Shown one piece after another: positions 11,716 to 24,800 of a stretch of DNA of 64,000 nucleotides (position 1 is the stretch's first letter; each line of letters starts with the position of its first letter). A model generated the notes under the pieces. That model did no database searches, had not been told where the DNA came from, and saw only the letters and a program-made list of their open reading frames with translations. Position numbers and translations under genes: made by a program. Origin of the DNA: Opisthocomus hoazin (taxonomy: Eukaryota > Chordata > Aves > Opisthocomiformes > Opisthocomidae); contig NC_134434.1 of assembly GCF_030867145.1 (NCBI RefSeq), forward strand, positions 7,750,001 to 7,814,000, given 5' to 3'.

Positions 11716-14419
11716 CGCACACCTTGGTCTGCCCCAGGGCTCAGCAGCCGTGGGATGCGGCCGTAAAGCAGGGGTCCCGCAGGCAGCTCCCCGGGATGCA
11801 CAAGCGAGACCCCGCACCTCTGTGGACACATCTCCCGCACGTCTCCCGCACATCTCTCGGCGCACAGCTAGCGTTTCGTGTCCCCGAGGACAAGCGATGC
11901 CTCCCACACTCCAGCCACCCATGGGACCTGGGAACCGCGGGTTTTCCCGGTGGGCTGCCAGGGCTGGCTCTCCCGGGCGTCCTTGCTGCCGTAGGGAGAT
12001 GGGAGCAAACATCTGGGGTGCTGCGTGGCATCCGCGAGCAGAGGACAGTCACGTCCCCAGGAAGAGCAAGCGGAGAAGGAAACCACAGGCGCTTTGGGTG
12101 GTCCCGGTGCTCCCCGGTCACCGGTGAGCGCCGGGGACGGGGAGAGGAGGGGGTGCTCAGCATCCAGCCAGATGCACTGGAGCTGAGGGTGCAGAGTCAG
12201 GCCCCAGAGTCTGGGTGGTGGGCACCGAACGCCGCGGCAGGGACCCCCCTGCTCGCTGTCCAAGGGCTGCCAGGAGCTCGGAGCTCGCCCTGAGCTGCGG
12301 TTCTCCTCCCCGCGCGGCTGCTCTCTCCCTCCCTCCGCCGGGAAAAATGGCTTGCAACTCCATTAAGGACAGCGTAATTATGCATAATAAAAATACAGCT
12401 GCCCTTGTGTGTGTAAACACCGCTTTGATGGAGCACCCATCCGCTCCCGGCCCTCCCAGCTCGCTCGGGCGAGGGATGGAGCCCGCGGCAGATCGGCTTC
12501 GGCGGCTGCCGGGCTTCGAATCCGACCTTTGAGAGGAGGAGGGAGAAAAAATCACATCGGCTGCTTCTTTATTTTGTTTAATTTCTCGTCGTCGCCCCCC
12601 TCCCCGCAGCCACCGGCGCTGCCGCCGCCGATAAGGCGACGCCGTCTAATCGCCAGGCGACACACGCATCCCGCCGGCTGCCGACGCGCCTCTGGGACCC
12701 GCCGCCGCACGTGAGCCCCGGCAAGAGCAGCTGGGGGGTCGGCACCCACCGTGGCCAGGTCCCCACTGTCCCCAAGGGCACTGCGGCCCTGGCAAGGGGG
12801 CGTTGGGGAGGGGCAGATGGGGTGCATGGGGGGTCGGCAAGGTGCCAGGGGCCAGATCCGGCATCCCAGGTTTCATCCATAGACGCGGCTCCATCGACAT
12901 CCACCTTGCCAAAACTGCTGGTGGAGGAGGAGGAAGAGGAAGGCTCCTCACCAAGCTGCTCACCAAACTGGGCGGGGGAAGCACACCGTGCCCCCGAGCC
13001 ACGAGGTTAAACACAGCCACGATCCTGGTGCAGCGTTTCCCAAGCAGAACCAGGAAGATTTTTTAATATCAAACCGGTCGCCGGCGGGTGAACGAAGGAT
13101 GCTAATTGAATTTCATTAGGCAGAGGAGCCGGGCCGGTGGGAGGCGGGGAGGAAATGTATTTGATGTGTTTTAAAAGCCGCAGTTTCAGAATGTGGTTGG
13201 GGTTGGTTTTTTTTTTTAGTTTTTTTAATTTAAAGCCGGTCGTAAAAAGATCCCTTCTTTGAGCAGCTAATGACTCTCATGAATTATTTTTGTTGATTTA
13301 CGCACCCACTCAGCTTTTAAATAATATTAATAAAAGAAAAGGGAACCCGTTCCCAGGCAGGAGCGGGAGCGACGCTGCTCATGGGGCGCAGGGACGTCCC
13401 CCAGTTCAGGCTCCGGTGGGGAAGCCATGCCGCGCTTTGGGCCAAAACCAGGCGATTTTGGAGACGGCGGCAGCACGCCGGCCTTGGCAGCCTCTTGCCG
13501 GGGCCAGACGGTGCCCGCATCCCCGCGGCCGAGCGTCGGCGTTCGGCGGCGGTGCCGTAACGGGCACTTCTTGTGCCGGTTTGGTTTTATGATTATGCCA
13601 AGAAGCTTTCTTAATTCTCCGCTGTCTTTCTTCTGCACCGCTGATTTACGCTGTCAGTGTTTTAATTACACAATTCAGCACTCCTTAAAACATGACAAAC
13701 GGCTCAACTTTCGGCGCAATTAAAAGGCAGCAGAGTAGATCAGCCCATCGGAGACGAGAGGAGTAAATCAAACCATTTAAAAACTCATTTGGTGCCGGGG
13801 GGGGGGGGGGATCATCCCACCCCAAAACCCTCCCCTCAGCAGCAGCCCCACAGCTCCTGCCCTGGCTGCAGGCTTCGTCCCAGTAACGGGTCTTTGCGTG
13901 GTACTGGGAGCAACTGGTGGGACCGCGGCCAGGTGGGAGGGCTGTGGGATGCCGGGACGTCTCCCCGCTGCCAACACCCGACATGGCGCTGCCACCAGCG
14001 TCCCCCACCAGCACCAGCAGTGATTAAAAGCCAAAGATAATTAATTATCCACCTCCAAAACTGTCATGGCCGCAAGATCAGGGACCAGCAGGTAATTCAT
14101 CTTCGGCAGCTTTGGCACCCAGTCAAAAGCGGGCGCCCACGGGGCTCGGCCCCACGCGGGGCCTTGGAGGGGGGACCCACGGCACCGGGGCACGCTCCCG
14201 GGGAAGGCTTTGCCCAAAATCCTCGTGGCAGGAGTTTGCTTTTCCCGATGGTTTATTCCCTGTTCATGGGAACCCCCCGTCTGTGGGTGCCGCACCGGAG
14301 CGGGGTGCCGGGTCAGGGTGCCACATCAGCCGGCCGGGAGCCACCAGCTCCATCGGTTCCCTCCCCCCATCCCGGGAACGCTGGACCCAGACAAGCTGCC
14401 CCGCTGCCTCCAAGTCCCT
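11716..14419. other. intergenic with AT-rich islands
   Basis: No gene is recognised. AT-rich islands at about 12,340-12,430, 12,550-12,600, 13,020-13,340, 13,560-13,800 and 14,030-14,110 contain homeodomain-like TAAT cores and T-runs. A G-run of 13 lies at about 13,798-13,810. The rest is GC-rich spacer. Confidence 0.45.
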
Positions 14420-14800
14420 CCTCACCTGGGGGTCCAGTCCCTCCAGGCAGTGACCTGAGTGGGGGGTCCCGGCGTGGACTGGGGGTCCCTGCATATGGAC
14501 TGGGGGTCCAGGCCCTCCAGACATTGACCCAAGTGGAGGTCCCTGGATGGAGCAGGGGGTCCCTGCATGGGCCAGGGGTCCAGTTCCTCCAGGCAATGAC
14601 CTGAGTGGGGTGTCCCTGTGTGGATTGGGAGTCCCTCCATGGACTGGGGGTCCAGCCCCTCCAGGCAGTGACCCAAATGGGGGGGTCCCTGCATGGACCA
14701 GGGGGATCCCTCCGTGGACTGGGGGTCCAGCCCCTCCAGGCAACCACCCGAGTGGGGGGTCCCTGTGTGGACCGGGGGTCTCTGCCACGAGCCGAGGGGC
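14420..14800 (+). repeat. about 73-bp minisatellite, 5 units
   Basis: Units begin near 14,455, 14,529, 14,602, 14,674 and 14,748. Each contains GACTGGGGGTCCAG, CCCTCCAGGCA, TGACCCAAGTGG and GGGGTCCCTG boxes, and units differ by a few bases. The block lies about 700 bases upstream of the RPL38 promoter. Confidence 0.9.
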
Positions 14801-15156
14801 TCCAGGGCTGATGGCCAGCGCAGGGTGGCACGTCCCCAGAGCCAGCGTGGGGTGGGTGACCCCTCCCAAAACACCTCCAGCATGAGATTTTGGGGGGCAG
14901 AACTGGAAACTGTGGGCAAGGGGAGGGCACGCAGCCCCCTGCCCCCACCGACCCCACTGTCCCCAGTGAGCCCCCGTCCCCAGCCAAGCGACGAAGCACC
15001 CACAAACCATCGCCGCCGAGCGCCTCAGCACCCCAAAGGCCCTGCCCCCCAAGGATTCCTGCAGGGGGTTTTGGGGTGGTTTCGGGTTTTGAGCGGGGCT
15101 GAAGCTCTCTCTTGTGGCAAAGCTGCTCCATTACAGCCCTGCCCGAACCGTCGAGC

Positions 15157-15234
15157 CCCAGCGTCTTTCGTGGGGGGGGGGACCCGGCGCAGGGCTTCAG
15201 CCCTGCGACGGGTCCCCCCCCGAAAGACGCTGGG
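15157..15234. repeat. near-perfect long hairpin (inverted repeat, 2-nt loop)
   Basis: The left arm starts CCCAGCGTCTTTCG, continues with a G-run, ACCCG and CGCAGGGCT. After a TC loop, the right arm repeats the complement: AGCCCTGCG, CGGGT, a C-run, CGAAAGACGCTGGG. Arms are about 37-39 bases. The only differences are one mismatch, one extra T and a two-base difference in the homopolymer run. It lies about 300 bases upstream of the inferred RPL38 first exon. It could be a recent fold-back duplication, a cruciform former or, if transcribed, a long RNA hairpin. Confidence 0.9.
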
Positions 15235-15484
15235 CCTCTGGAGGCTGCAAACAGCCCGTCCAGGCGGCCATGATGCTCCTCCTCCTCCACGGCAGCTTAG
15301 GGAGGGACCGGGGAAGCCGGGATTGCCCGTTGCTTCCCCGCATACCCTCCGTTAACCCGCGCAGCACGGGCTGAGACCCCCGGCCAACTCATCGCAGGAG
15401 TGACGGCCCGCCATCGCGACCCGGTGAATTTTGTCCCTCCGCCGGAGCCGTGGCGGCTCTCCTGGGGGGCGGGGTTAAGGCCTG

Positions 15485-15534
15485 GATGCGGAAGTGAGCG
15501 CTTCACTTCCGATCACTGCGTAGAGGGAGCTGTC
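15485..15534 (+). promoter_or_regulatory. RPL38: RPL38 core promoter and non-coding exon 1
   Basis: Two facing ETS/GABP-type motifs (GCGGAAGTG at 15,489-15,497 and CACTTCCG at 15,504-15,511) sit just before a GTGAGT donor at 15,535-15,540. Paired ETS sites and a pyrimidine-rich start are common in vertebrate ribosomal protein promoters. The transcription start is probably one of the CTTC/CACT pyrimidine tracts here, but the exact base cannot be fixed. A second non-coding piece begins after the AG at 15,751-15,752 and carries the ATG. Confidence 0.6.
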
Positions 15535-15782
15535 GTGAGTATGGAGAAAGGGAGGGGGGTTGCCGGTATCCGCCGCCATCCGCCGCCGTGCGGGGCTGAG
15601 CGGCCCCGGGGCGGGCTGAGGGAGCAGAGGGGACGCGGGGCGACCGGATGGCGGGCGGTGAGCGCGGGGCGGGCGCGGGGATGCCGATGGCGGGTGGTAG
15701 TTTTGGGGCGATGGCGTTGAGCTGACGCCATCTTGTTTTGTTTCTGTCGCAGGTTGGAGCCTTCTGAGCCCGGGCCGGAACC

Positions 15783-17742
<1,960 letters not shown>

Positions 17743-17780
17743 GCCGCTCACGCACGGGTTTCTCCACATTTCTTACAAGA

Positions 17781-17786
17781 AATAAA
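17781..17786 (+). promoter_or_regulatory. RPL38: RPL38 poly(A) signal AATAAA
   Basis: A canonical AATAAA lies 38 bases after the RPL38 stop codon, giving the very short 3' UTR usual for this gene. Confidence 0.9.
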
Positions 17787-17799
17787 AACCTGGACCATG

Positions 17800-18349
17800 T
17801 GCCCCCCACCACGTCCCGTTGTCCTTTCCCGTGGCACTGGGCGGACGGCGCTGGTGTGTCGCTGTGGGGGCTCGGGACCCGCTTTCGGCACGTGCCCCCG
17901 TGAGAGCCCCTTCCCCGGGGTCCAGCGGCGCTTGAGGGGGTCACGGGCTGCTCCTGGCTGGGCAGGGGGGGCCAAGCTGGGACTGGAGTGTGCTGGGATG
18001 CACTGGGCGGCACTGGGGTGGCTTCCCAGGGGGTCTCGGCCAAGCTGTGGGGGTCGGTGACGCCTGAGAGGGGGGTGGCAGGGCCCGGGGTGTGCCGTGG
18101 GTTTATGGTCACCACGCAGGGTGGCTGGGTGCAGGGGCGAGGTGATGCCACCGGTGACCCCAGTGGGTGCCCGTGGGGGCCGGTGCTCGAGCACAGGGTG
18201 GGCACCGGGTACTTGGGGACCCCGGTGGGGCCGTGGCTGCCAGAGTGAGATCCGGATCAGCCCCTGCCCCTATGTGTGGCCACGGCTGCATCCCCCGCGG
18301 TGGGGTCCCTATGGAGTGCGGGCCTGGGGTGGGGAGGGGGACCGGTGCC
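17800..18349. other. RPL38-TTYH2 intergenic spacer
   Basis: GC-rich sequence without a recognisable gene or mobile element. Open frames here are composition artefacts. It leads into the G-rich repeat upstream of TTYH2. Confidence 0.5.
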
Positions 18350-18640
18350 CCTATAGCGGGGAGGGGAGGGGGAGTGGGGCCCCTATAGTGGGGGGGGGTA
18401 CGGTGCCCCTATAGCAGGGGAGATGAGGGGGCGTGGGGCCCCTATGGAGGGGAGGGGAGGGGAGGGGGTGCATTGCCCCTATAGCGGGGAGGGGAAGGGG
18501 GCGCGGTGCCCTTATAGCAGGGGAGATGAGGGGGCGCGGGGCTCCTATAGCGGACGGGGCAGGGGGAGCTCCGCTCTTATAGCGGGGGGGGAGGGGAGGG
18601 GGCGCGGTGCCCCTATAGCGGGGAGGGGGGAGGCTGTGAC
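18350..18640 (+). repeat. G-rich minisatellite with CCCCTATAG units, upstream of TTYH2
   Basis: Units of about 35-40 bases combine GGTGCCCCTATAGCGGGG with runs of GGGGAGGGG, repeated about eight times. The many G-runs on the plus strand give quadruplex potential within 500 bases of the TTYH2 start codon. Confidence 0.9.
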
Positions 18641-18803
18641 GGGGTGCGCTGCGCCCGGCACAGGGTCCGCGGTGGCGGGGCGGGGCTGAGGGGCGGGGCC
18701 CCGGGCGGGGCCAGGAGGGGGCGTGGCGACCCCGGGGGCGTGGCGATCCCCGCGGCGTGGCGGCGCGCGCCCCCCCCCGTCCCCTCAGCCCGGCGGCCCC
18801 GCC
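18641..18803 (+). promoter_or_regulatory. TTYH2: TTYH2 CpG-rich promoter / 5' UTR
   Basis: Very CpG-rich sequence with GGGGCGGGG (Sp1-like) boxes leads directly into the TTYH2 ATG in a GCCATGG context. No TATA box is visible, as expected for a CpG-island promoter. The transcription start cannot be placed exactly. Confidence 0.55.
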
Positions 18804-21800
18804 ATGGCGGCCGCGCGCGCCGTGTACCTGGCGCCGCGGTGGGCGGGCTGGCTGCACGCGCTGCCCCGGCGCGGCCTGCGCCTCCAGCCCGTCCCCGCCG
18901 CCTTCCGCCCGTCGGACCCCGGCTACCAGCAGGTACCGCCCGGGACCCCCCCCCACCCGGCCAGCCCCCCGGCGCCGGCTGCCATCTCCCGGCCGCACAA
19001 AGCTCCCTTCATCCGCGGGGCCCCGCCGGGACGGCCGGCACCGGGCACCACCACCCCGGGCTCCCGCCGCCCCGGCACCCCTCGGGGGGTGGGAAGGGGT
19101 GGGGGGGTCACCCCTCGCCTCGGCCACCCGCCGGGACCCCTCAGTGGGGGAGAATGGGGGGGTAGCGCCGGTGCTCCCCACCCTGGGGGGTGTGAAGGGG
19201 GGGGGTCACCCACCGCCGGGACCCTTCAGTGGGGAAGGAATGGGGGGGGTAGCGCCGGTGCCCCCTACCCTAGGGGGGTCTGAAGGGGGGGGGGGTCACC
19301 CACTGCTGGGGCTCCTCAGTGGGGGGGGGATGGGGGGTACTGCCGGTGCCCCCCACCCTGAGGGGGTCCGAAGGGGGCGGGGTCACCCACTCACCGGGAC
19401 CCCTCAATGGGGGGGAATGGGGGGGTAGTGCCGGTGCCCCCCACCCTGGGGGGGGGTCTGAAGGGGGGGGTTCACCCACCTGCCAGGACCCCTCAATGGG
19501 GGGGAGACGGAGGGGGCTAGTACCAGTGCCACCCATCCTCAGGGGGGCTGAAGGGGGGGGTCACCCACCGCCGGGACCCCTCAATGGGGAAGGAATGGGG
19601 GGGGTAGCGCCGGTGCCCCCCCACCCTAGGGGGGTCGGAAGGGGGGGACCACCCACCCACCGGGATCCCTCAGTGGGGGGAGGGATGGGGGGGTAGCACC
19701 GGTGCCCCCCACCCTTGATGGGTGTGAAGGGGGGGTCGCCCACTCACCGGGACCCCTCAATTGGGAAGGAATGGGGGGGTAGCGTCGGTGCCCCCCACCC
19801 TTGGGTGGTGTGAAGGGGGGGGGTCACCGCTCGCCTCAGCCCCCTGCCAGGACCCAACAATGGGGGTGGGATGGGGGGGTAGCACCAGTGCCCCCCACCC
19901 CTCGGGGGGTGCAAAGCAGGGGGGGATTACCCATCGCCTCGGAGGTGCCGTGCACCCGGCTCCTGGCACCCGCTGGGACCCCTCAGTGAGGAGGGGGGTT
20001 GGGGGGGACAGAGTCGGAGCCCCAGCACCCCTCGAGGGGGGGTTCTGCACCCCCACCTCTGCAGCCCGCAGCGTGGGGACCCTTCTTCACTCCCCACGTG
20101 AGCATCCCACGACAGCCGCTCACCGTCCCCCTCTCCGCTCCCCAGTCGCTGCTCTTCCTGGGCTTGGTGGCCGCCGTCTGCCTCGGCCTCAACCTCCTCT
20201 TCCTCACCGCCTACCTGGTCTGCCTGTGCTGCTGCAAGAGGGGCCGGGAGGCCGAGGCCAAGCGACCCCGCTCCTGCTGCGTCACCTGGATGGCCGTCAC
20301 CGCCGGGCTCGTCTGCTGGTGAGGACGGGGACCCGCTGCTGTCCCCCGTCGCCGAGGGGGCTCCGCGCTTTAATTAGCTCTGTGCTGTTAAACACAGCCC
20401 CTCCGCGCCATGGCCACCGGTGCTGGGGTCCGGCTGCGGACCAGCCCCGGCCTGGTCCCCGCCCTGGCCGTGCCGCCTTCCCGGCCATCCCGGGCGGGAG
20501 CGGGGCCGGGTCGCTCATCCCAGCGCGGAGCAGATGGCGGGCGGCAGCACGATCCGGCCAGCGAGGTCGCGCGCACGCCCGGCCTTAATTGTGACCGGAA
20601 CAATTAAGCGAGGGGACGTTTCTTCGCCCGGCAGTGCTCTGGTGGCTTCCCAAGCCCGCCCTGGGTTTCGGCAGCCCGTGGCTCGGAGGTCCCCCTGCCA
20701 GCAGCCCCGGTGCCCCCCGGCAGGCCTGGCCCTGGGGGGGGGACGGGATGGGACATGGGGCCCTGCGGCTGCCCGGCCACGACCCGCTCGCCAGACAAAG
20801 GGGCCGGTTTGCCTGGGTGGAGCGAGACGGCTGCCTGCGAGCGTCGTACGGAGCGGGGAAACGGCACTAACGAGGTCGGCGTGCCCCCCCGGGAGCCCCC
20901 CCGGGTCCTCCCGCTGCTCCAGCCTCGGGGTGCCCGCCGGCAGGCGACCCAGGACCGTCCTGCAGCTCCCCGGAGGCTTCGAACCCCACCGCGACAGCCC
21001 CGCTGAGCCTGTTTGCGGCCGTTAAAGGCCAAATCGTGGCGAACGGGCCGGTGCGTGTCGGTTTTATCGGTGGAAGGAGCGAGCACCGCGTACGCAGGCA
21101 GCGTGCGGGCGCGTGCCTCCTCTCCGCTGGCTCCGATCTCCGGCCTGGCTTTGCCTGCTGGCACCCCGAGTGCCACGGAGCGCCGGCATGGCCGCGGTGA
21201 GCTCGCCACGGGGCCCGGTGCGGCCGCGGTGCAGCCCCCTGCCCGCCGCCCGCCTCCCCTCCAGGGGCTGAGCCCGGGAGCCGGTTTAATCGGGAGCGGC
21301 AGCACTTCCAGCAGATTCGCCTAATCTGCTTTCCCCGGCCCCTGCGCCCTCCGTCTCTCGGGGTTTGGCAGGAGGAGCGGCAAACGCGCCGCGTCCAGCC
21401 CATGGGGCAGCGCCGGGTGTCCCCCGGCTGGGAGCCGGTCCCCATCGTGGTGCTGTCCCCATCCCGTCTGCTTTGGCTCTGCCATGCAGGGGGTGGAGGG
21501 GGGGTCTCCCGAAAGTGGAATGCTCTGGGGAGCGTCCCCTGCCCAGCCGGTGTCCCCGCATCCTCCCTGGCCCCCCGGGCGAAGGGCACGTGTTGGGGCG
21601 AGCGTGTCCCTCCCCGCTGACCAGGGGTCCCCTCTCTCCCCGCAGCACGGCCGTCGGCGTCGGCTTCTACGGGAACAGCGAGACCAACGACGGCGTCTAC
21701 CAGCTGCTCTACGCCCTGGACCACGCCAACCACACCCTGACCGGCATCGACTCGCTGGTAGGGCTGCGGGGCAGGGTCCCCCCGTTTGTCCTCCTCTGTT

Positions 21801-24800
21801 GTCCCCCAGGGTCCTGTCGATCCTCCATGCTGGGTTTGGTTGAAGCGCTGGAGAGGGAGGCAGTGAGTTGGAGGGAGCCAGGCGTCCTGCGCTGGCGGCT
21901 GAGCCCCCGGGGCGGCCGTGCTGTGCCGAGCGCGGGAGGGTGACGTCACCCCGCAGAATGGGGCCTTTGTGGCCGGGAAGGGCCGGGGGGGGACGCAGCA
22001 GGGCCATCCCAGGGGACGGATCCGGCTCGAGCGCGGGGTGTTGACATGGGGCGGAGGGTCAGCATCCCATGGATGGGGCAGATGGCTCTGCTGGGCGTGG
22101 GGCTGATGGCGGGGAAGCCCCCGGCGCGGCTCGCCGGCGTGGCGTGGCTGACCGTCCCGCCGTCCCCAGGTTGCGGGCACCACGCTGCAGATGCGGGTGG
22201 GTTTGGAGCAGCACCTGGCGCAGCTGAGCGAGCTCCTGGCCGCGCGGGGGGACTACCTGCAGACCCTCAAGTTCGTGCAACGGTTGGGCGGCAGCATCGC
22301 CCTGCAGCTCTCGGGGCTGCCCGTCTGGCGCGGCGTCAGCGCCGACCTCACCGCGCTGGCCGGCCACGTCGCCTACGTCGAGTATTACCGGTGAGCGGGG
22401 CCGCGGCGCTGGGCTGCCGGAGCATCTCGCGGCGCGGCTGGGGAGGCGGGCGCGTGTGACGGAGCCTTCCTCTGCGCCCAGGTGGTTGGCTTATCTCCTC
22501 TTCTTCATCCTCGTCCTCACCGTCTGCCTCCTGGCCTGCCTGGGGCTGGCCAAGCGCTCCCGCTGCCTCCTCACCACGTGAGTAGCCCGCGGCTGGGCGC
22601 GACGGTGCCGGTGGGGCGCGGGGCCGGACCCCACGGCGTACTCACCCCTCTCCTCGCAGGATGCTGTGCTGTGGGCTGCTGACGCTCATCCTCAGCTGGG
22701 CCTCCGTGGCCGTGGACACGGCAGCGGCGGTGGTGAGTGGGGACCGGGAGGGGAGGGGAGGGGAGGTGGCGGTTGTGCCGGGGCAGAGCTGAGGGGTGAG
22801 GGCACCGGTGCCATCCTGCCCAGCCCTGAGAACATCACTCCTGTCCTCACAGGGCACCAGCGACTTCTGCGTGGCCCCGGACACGTTCATCATGAACCAG
22901 ACGGAGAGCGACATCAGCGCGGGTGAGGGCGGGGGGTGTGGGGCTGAGTTCGGCGCGGGGAACCCCACTGCTCCCCCAAAACCTGCGTGGAGGTTTGGGG
23001 GGGTCCGGAGCTCTCTGCTGCCGTGCTGCCTGCCCTGTGCTGCTCTGTGCCCCCCTCCCCGGGGTGCTCACGCCGATGTCTCCCGTTTGCTTTGCAGAGG
23101 TGGTTCGCTATTACCTCTACTGTGACCAGAGCCTGAGCAACCCCTTCCAGCAGGTACTGGGGAGCCGACACCCCGCTCTGTGCTGCCGGGGGAGGGGGGG
23201 GGGCCCGAGCGGCTCCGTGACTGCTGCTCGCTCCCCCCCCGCAGGTTCTCACCACCTTCCAGCGCTCACTCACCACCATGCAGATCCAGATCCAGGGCCT
23301 GATACAGTTTGCGGTGCCCCTCTTCCCGACAGCTGAGGTACGGGGTGGGGGGAGCCGGGGCCCCGTGCCCGTCCGCTGCTCCCCGGCCTGCCCAGCGCTG
23401 CCCTGACCCCCTCTCTCCCGCAGAAAGACCTGCTGGGGGTCCAGCAGCTCCTCAACTCCTCAGAGACCAGTCTGCACCAGCTCACGGCCATGCTGGACTG
23501 CCGGGGGCTGCACAAGGTGAGAAGGGGGCTGGGGTGGGGGCGTGCGGCTCCTGGGGTCGCCCCCCCGCCGCCGCCAGCCCTGCCGTGTCCCGTCTCCTGC
23601 CGCAGGACTACCTGGACGCCCTCATCGGCATCTGCTACGACGGGTTGGAGGGTTTGCTCTACCTGATCCTCTTCTCGCTGCTGGCAGCCGCCTCCTTCTC
23701 CACCGTCATCTGCGCCGCACCGCGTGCCTGGCGGCACTTCGCCAGCCGGTGGGTCTGCCCGCAGCCCCCGCCCGCGCGGCCGCCCTGCCCGCACCGGGGC
23801 CCGCGGCTGGGCACGGGACGAGCTGCTTTCGGGGTCGGGGGGTGAGCGCTAGCGCCTTGTCCCCGCAGGGAGCGGGACTACGACGACATGGACGAGGAAG
23901 ACCCCTTCAACCCGCAGGCGCGTCGCATCGCCGCCCACAACCCGGCGCGGGGCCAGCTCCGCAGCTTCTGCAGCTACAGCGGCAGCCTGGGCAGCCAGAG
24001 CAGCCTGCACCCCCCCGCGCAGACCATCTCCAATGCCCCCGTCTCCGAGTACATGTGAGACCCCCAGCCTCGAGGCGCTCACCCCTGGGTCCCCCCCTGC
24101 CTCGGGGACAGAGCGTCACCCCACCTCAGGGGCGTGGGGCGGTGGCGGGGGTCTTGCCGTGCCCCCCGCTGTGACGGGCTCTCCCCCTCCAGGAACCAAG
24201 CCGTGCTCTTCGGTGGGAACCCACGCTACGAGAACGTCCCCCTGATCGGCAGAGGCTCTCCTCCTCCCACGGTACGGTGGGCGGCCGAGGCCAAGTCCTT
24301 CTTGTGATGGCGGGGGGGTCGCCGGGTGGCCAGGAGCCCCTCTGCGCTGCTGGCAAGCCGCTTGCTGGGGGCACCGGGGAGGTCTGCTGGGGTGGGGACG
24401 GGCGAGCTCAGCCCCCTCCACCTGTCCTACCTGTTGCCATAGGACAAGGAGTAATGGCTTTAAGCTAAGGGAGGGGAGATTTAGGCTGGATATAGGGAGG
24501 AAATTTCTTACACTGAGGGTGATGAAACCCTGGAAGGGGTTGCCCAGAGAGGTGGGAGATGCCCCAGCCCTGGGAGCATTCCAGGCCAAGTTGGATGGGG
24601 CTCTGAACAACTGGATCCAGTTGGTGTGAGCAGGACCCTCTCCAAGGGGTTGGGCTGGACGGCCTTCAGCGGCCCCTTCCCACCCAAACCCTCCCGTGGT
24701 TCCGTGCAGTCAAAGCAGTTTTTTAATTGGGCTTGAGTCCCGTGGCTGCGGCTTGGTCCCTTCCCACCCAAACCCTTCTGTGAGTCTGTCTGCGAGCTCG

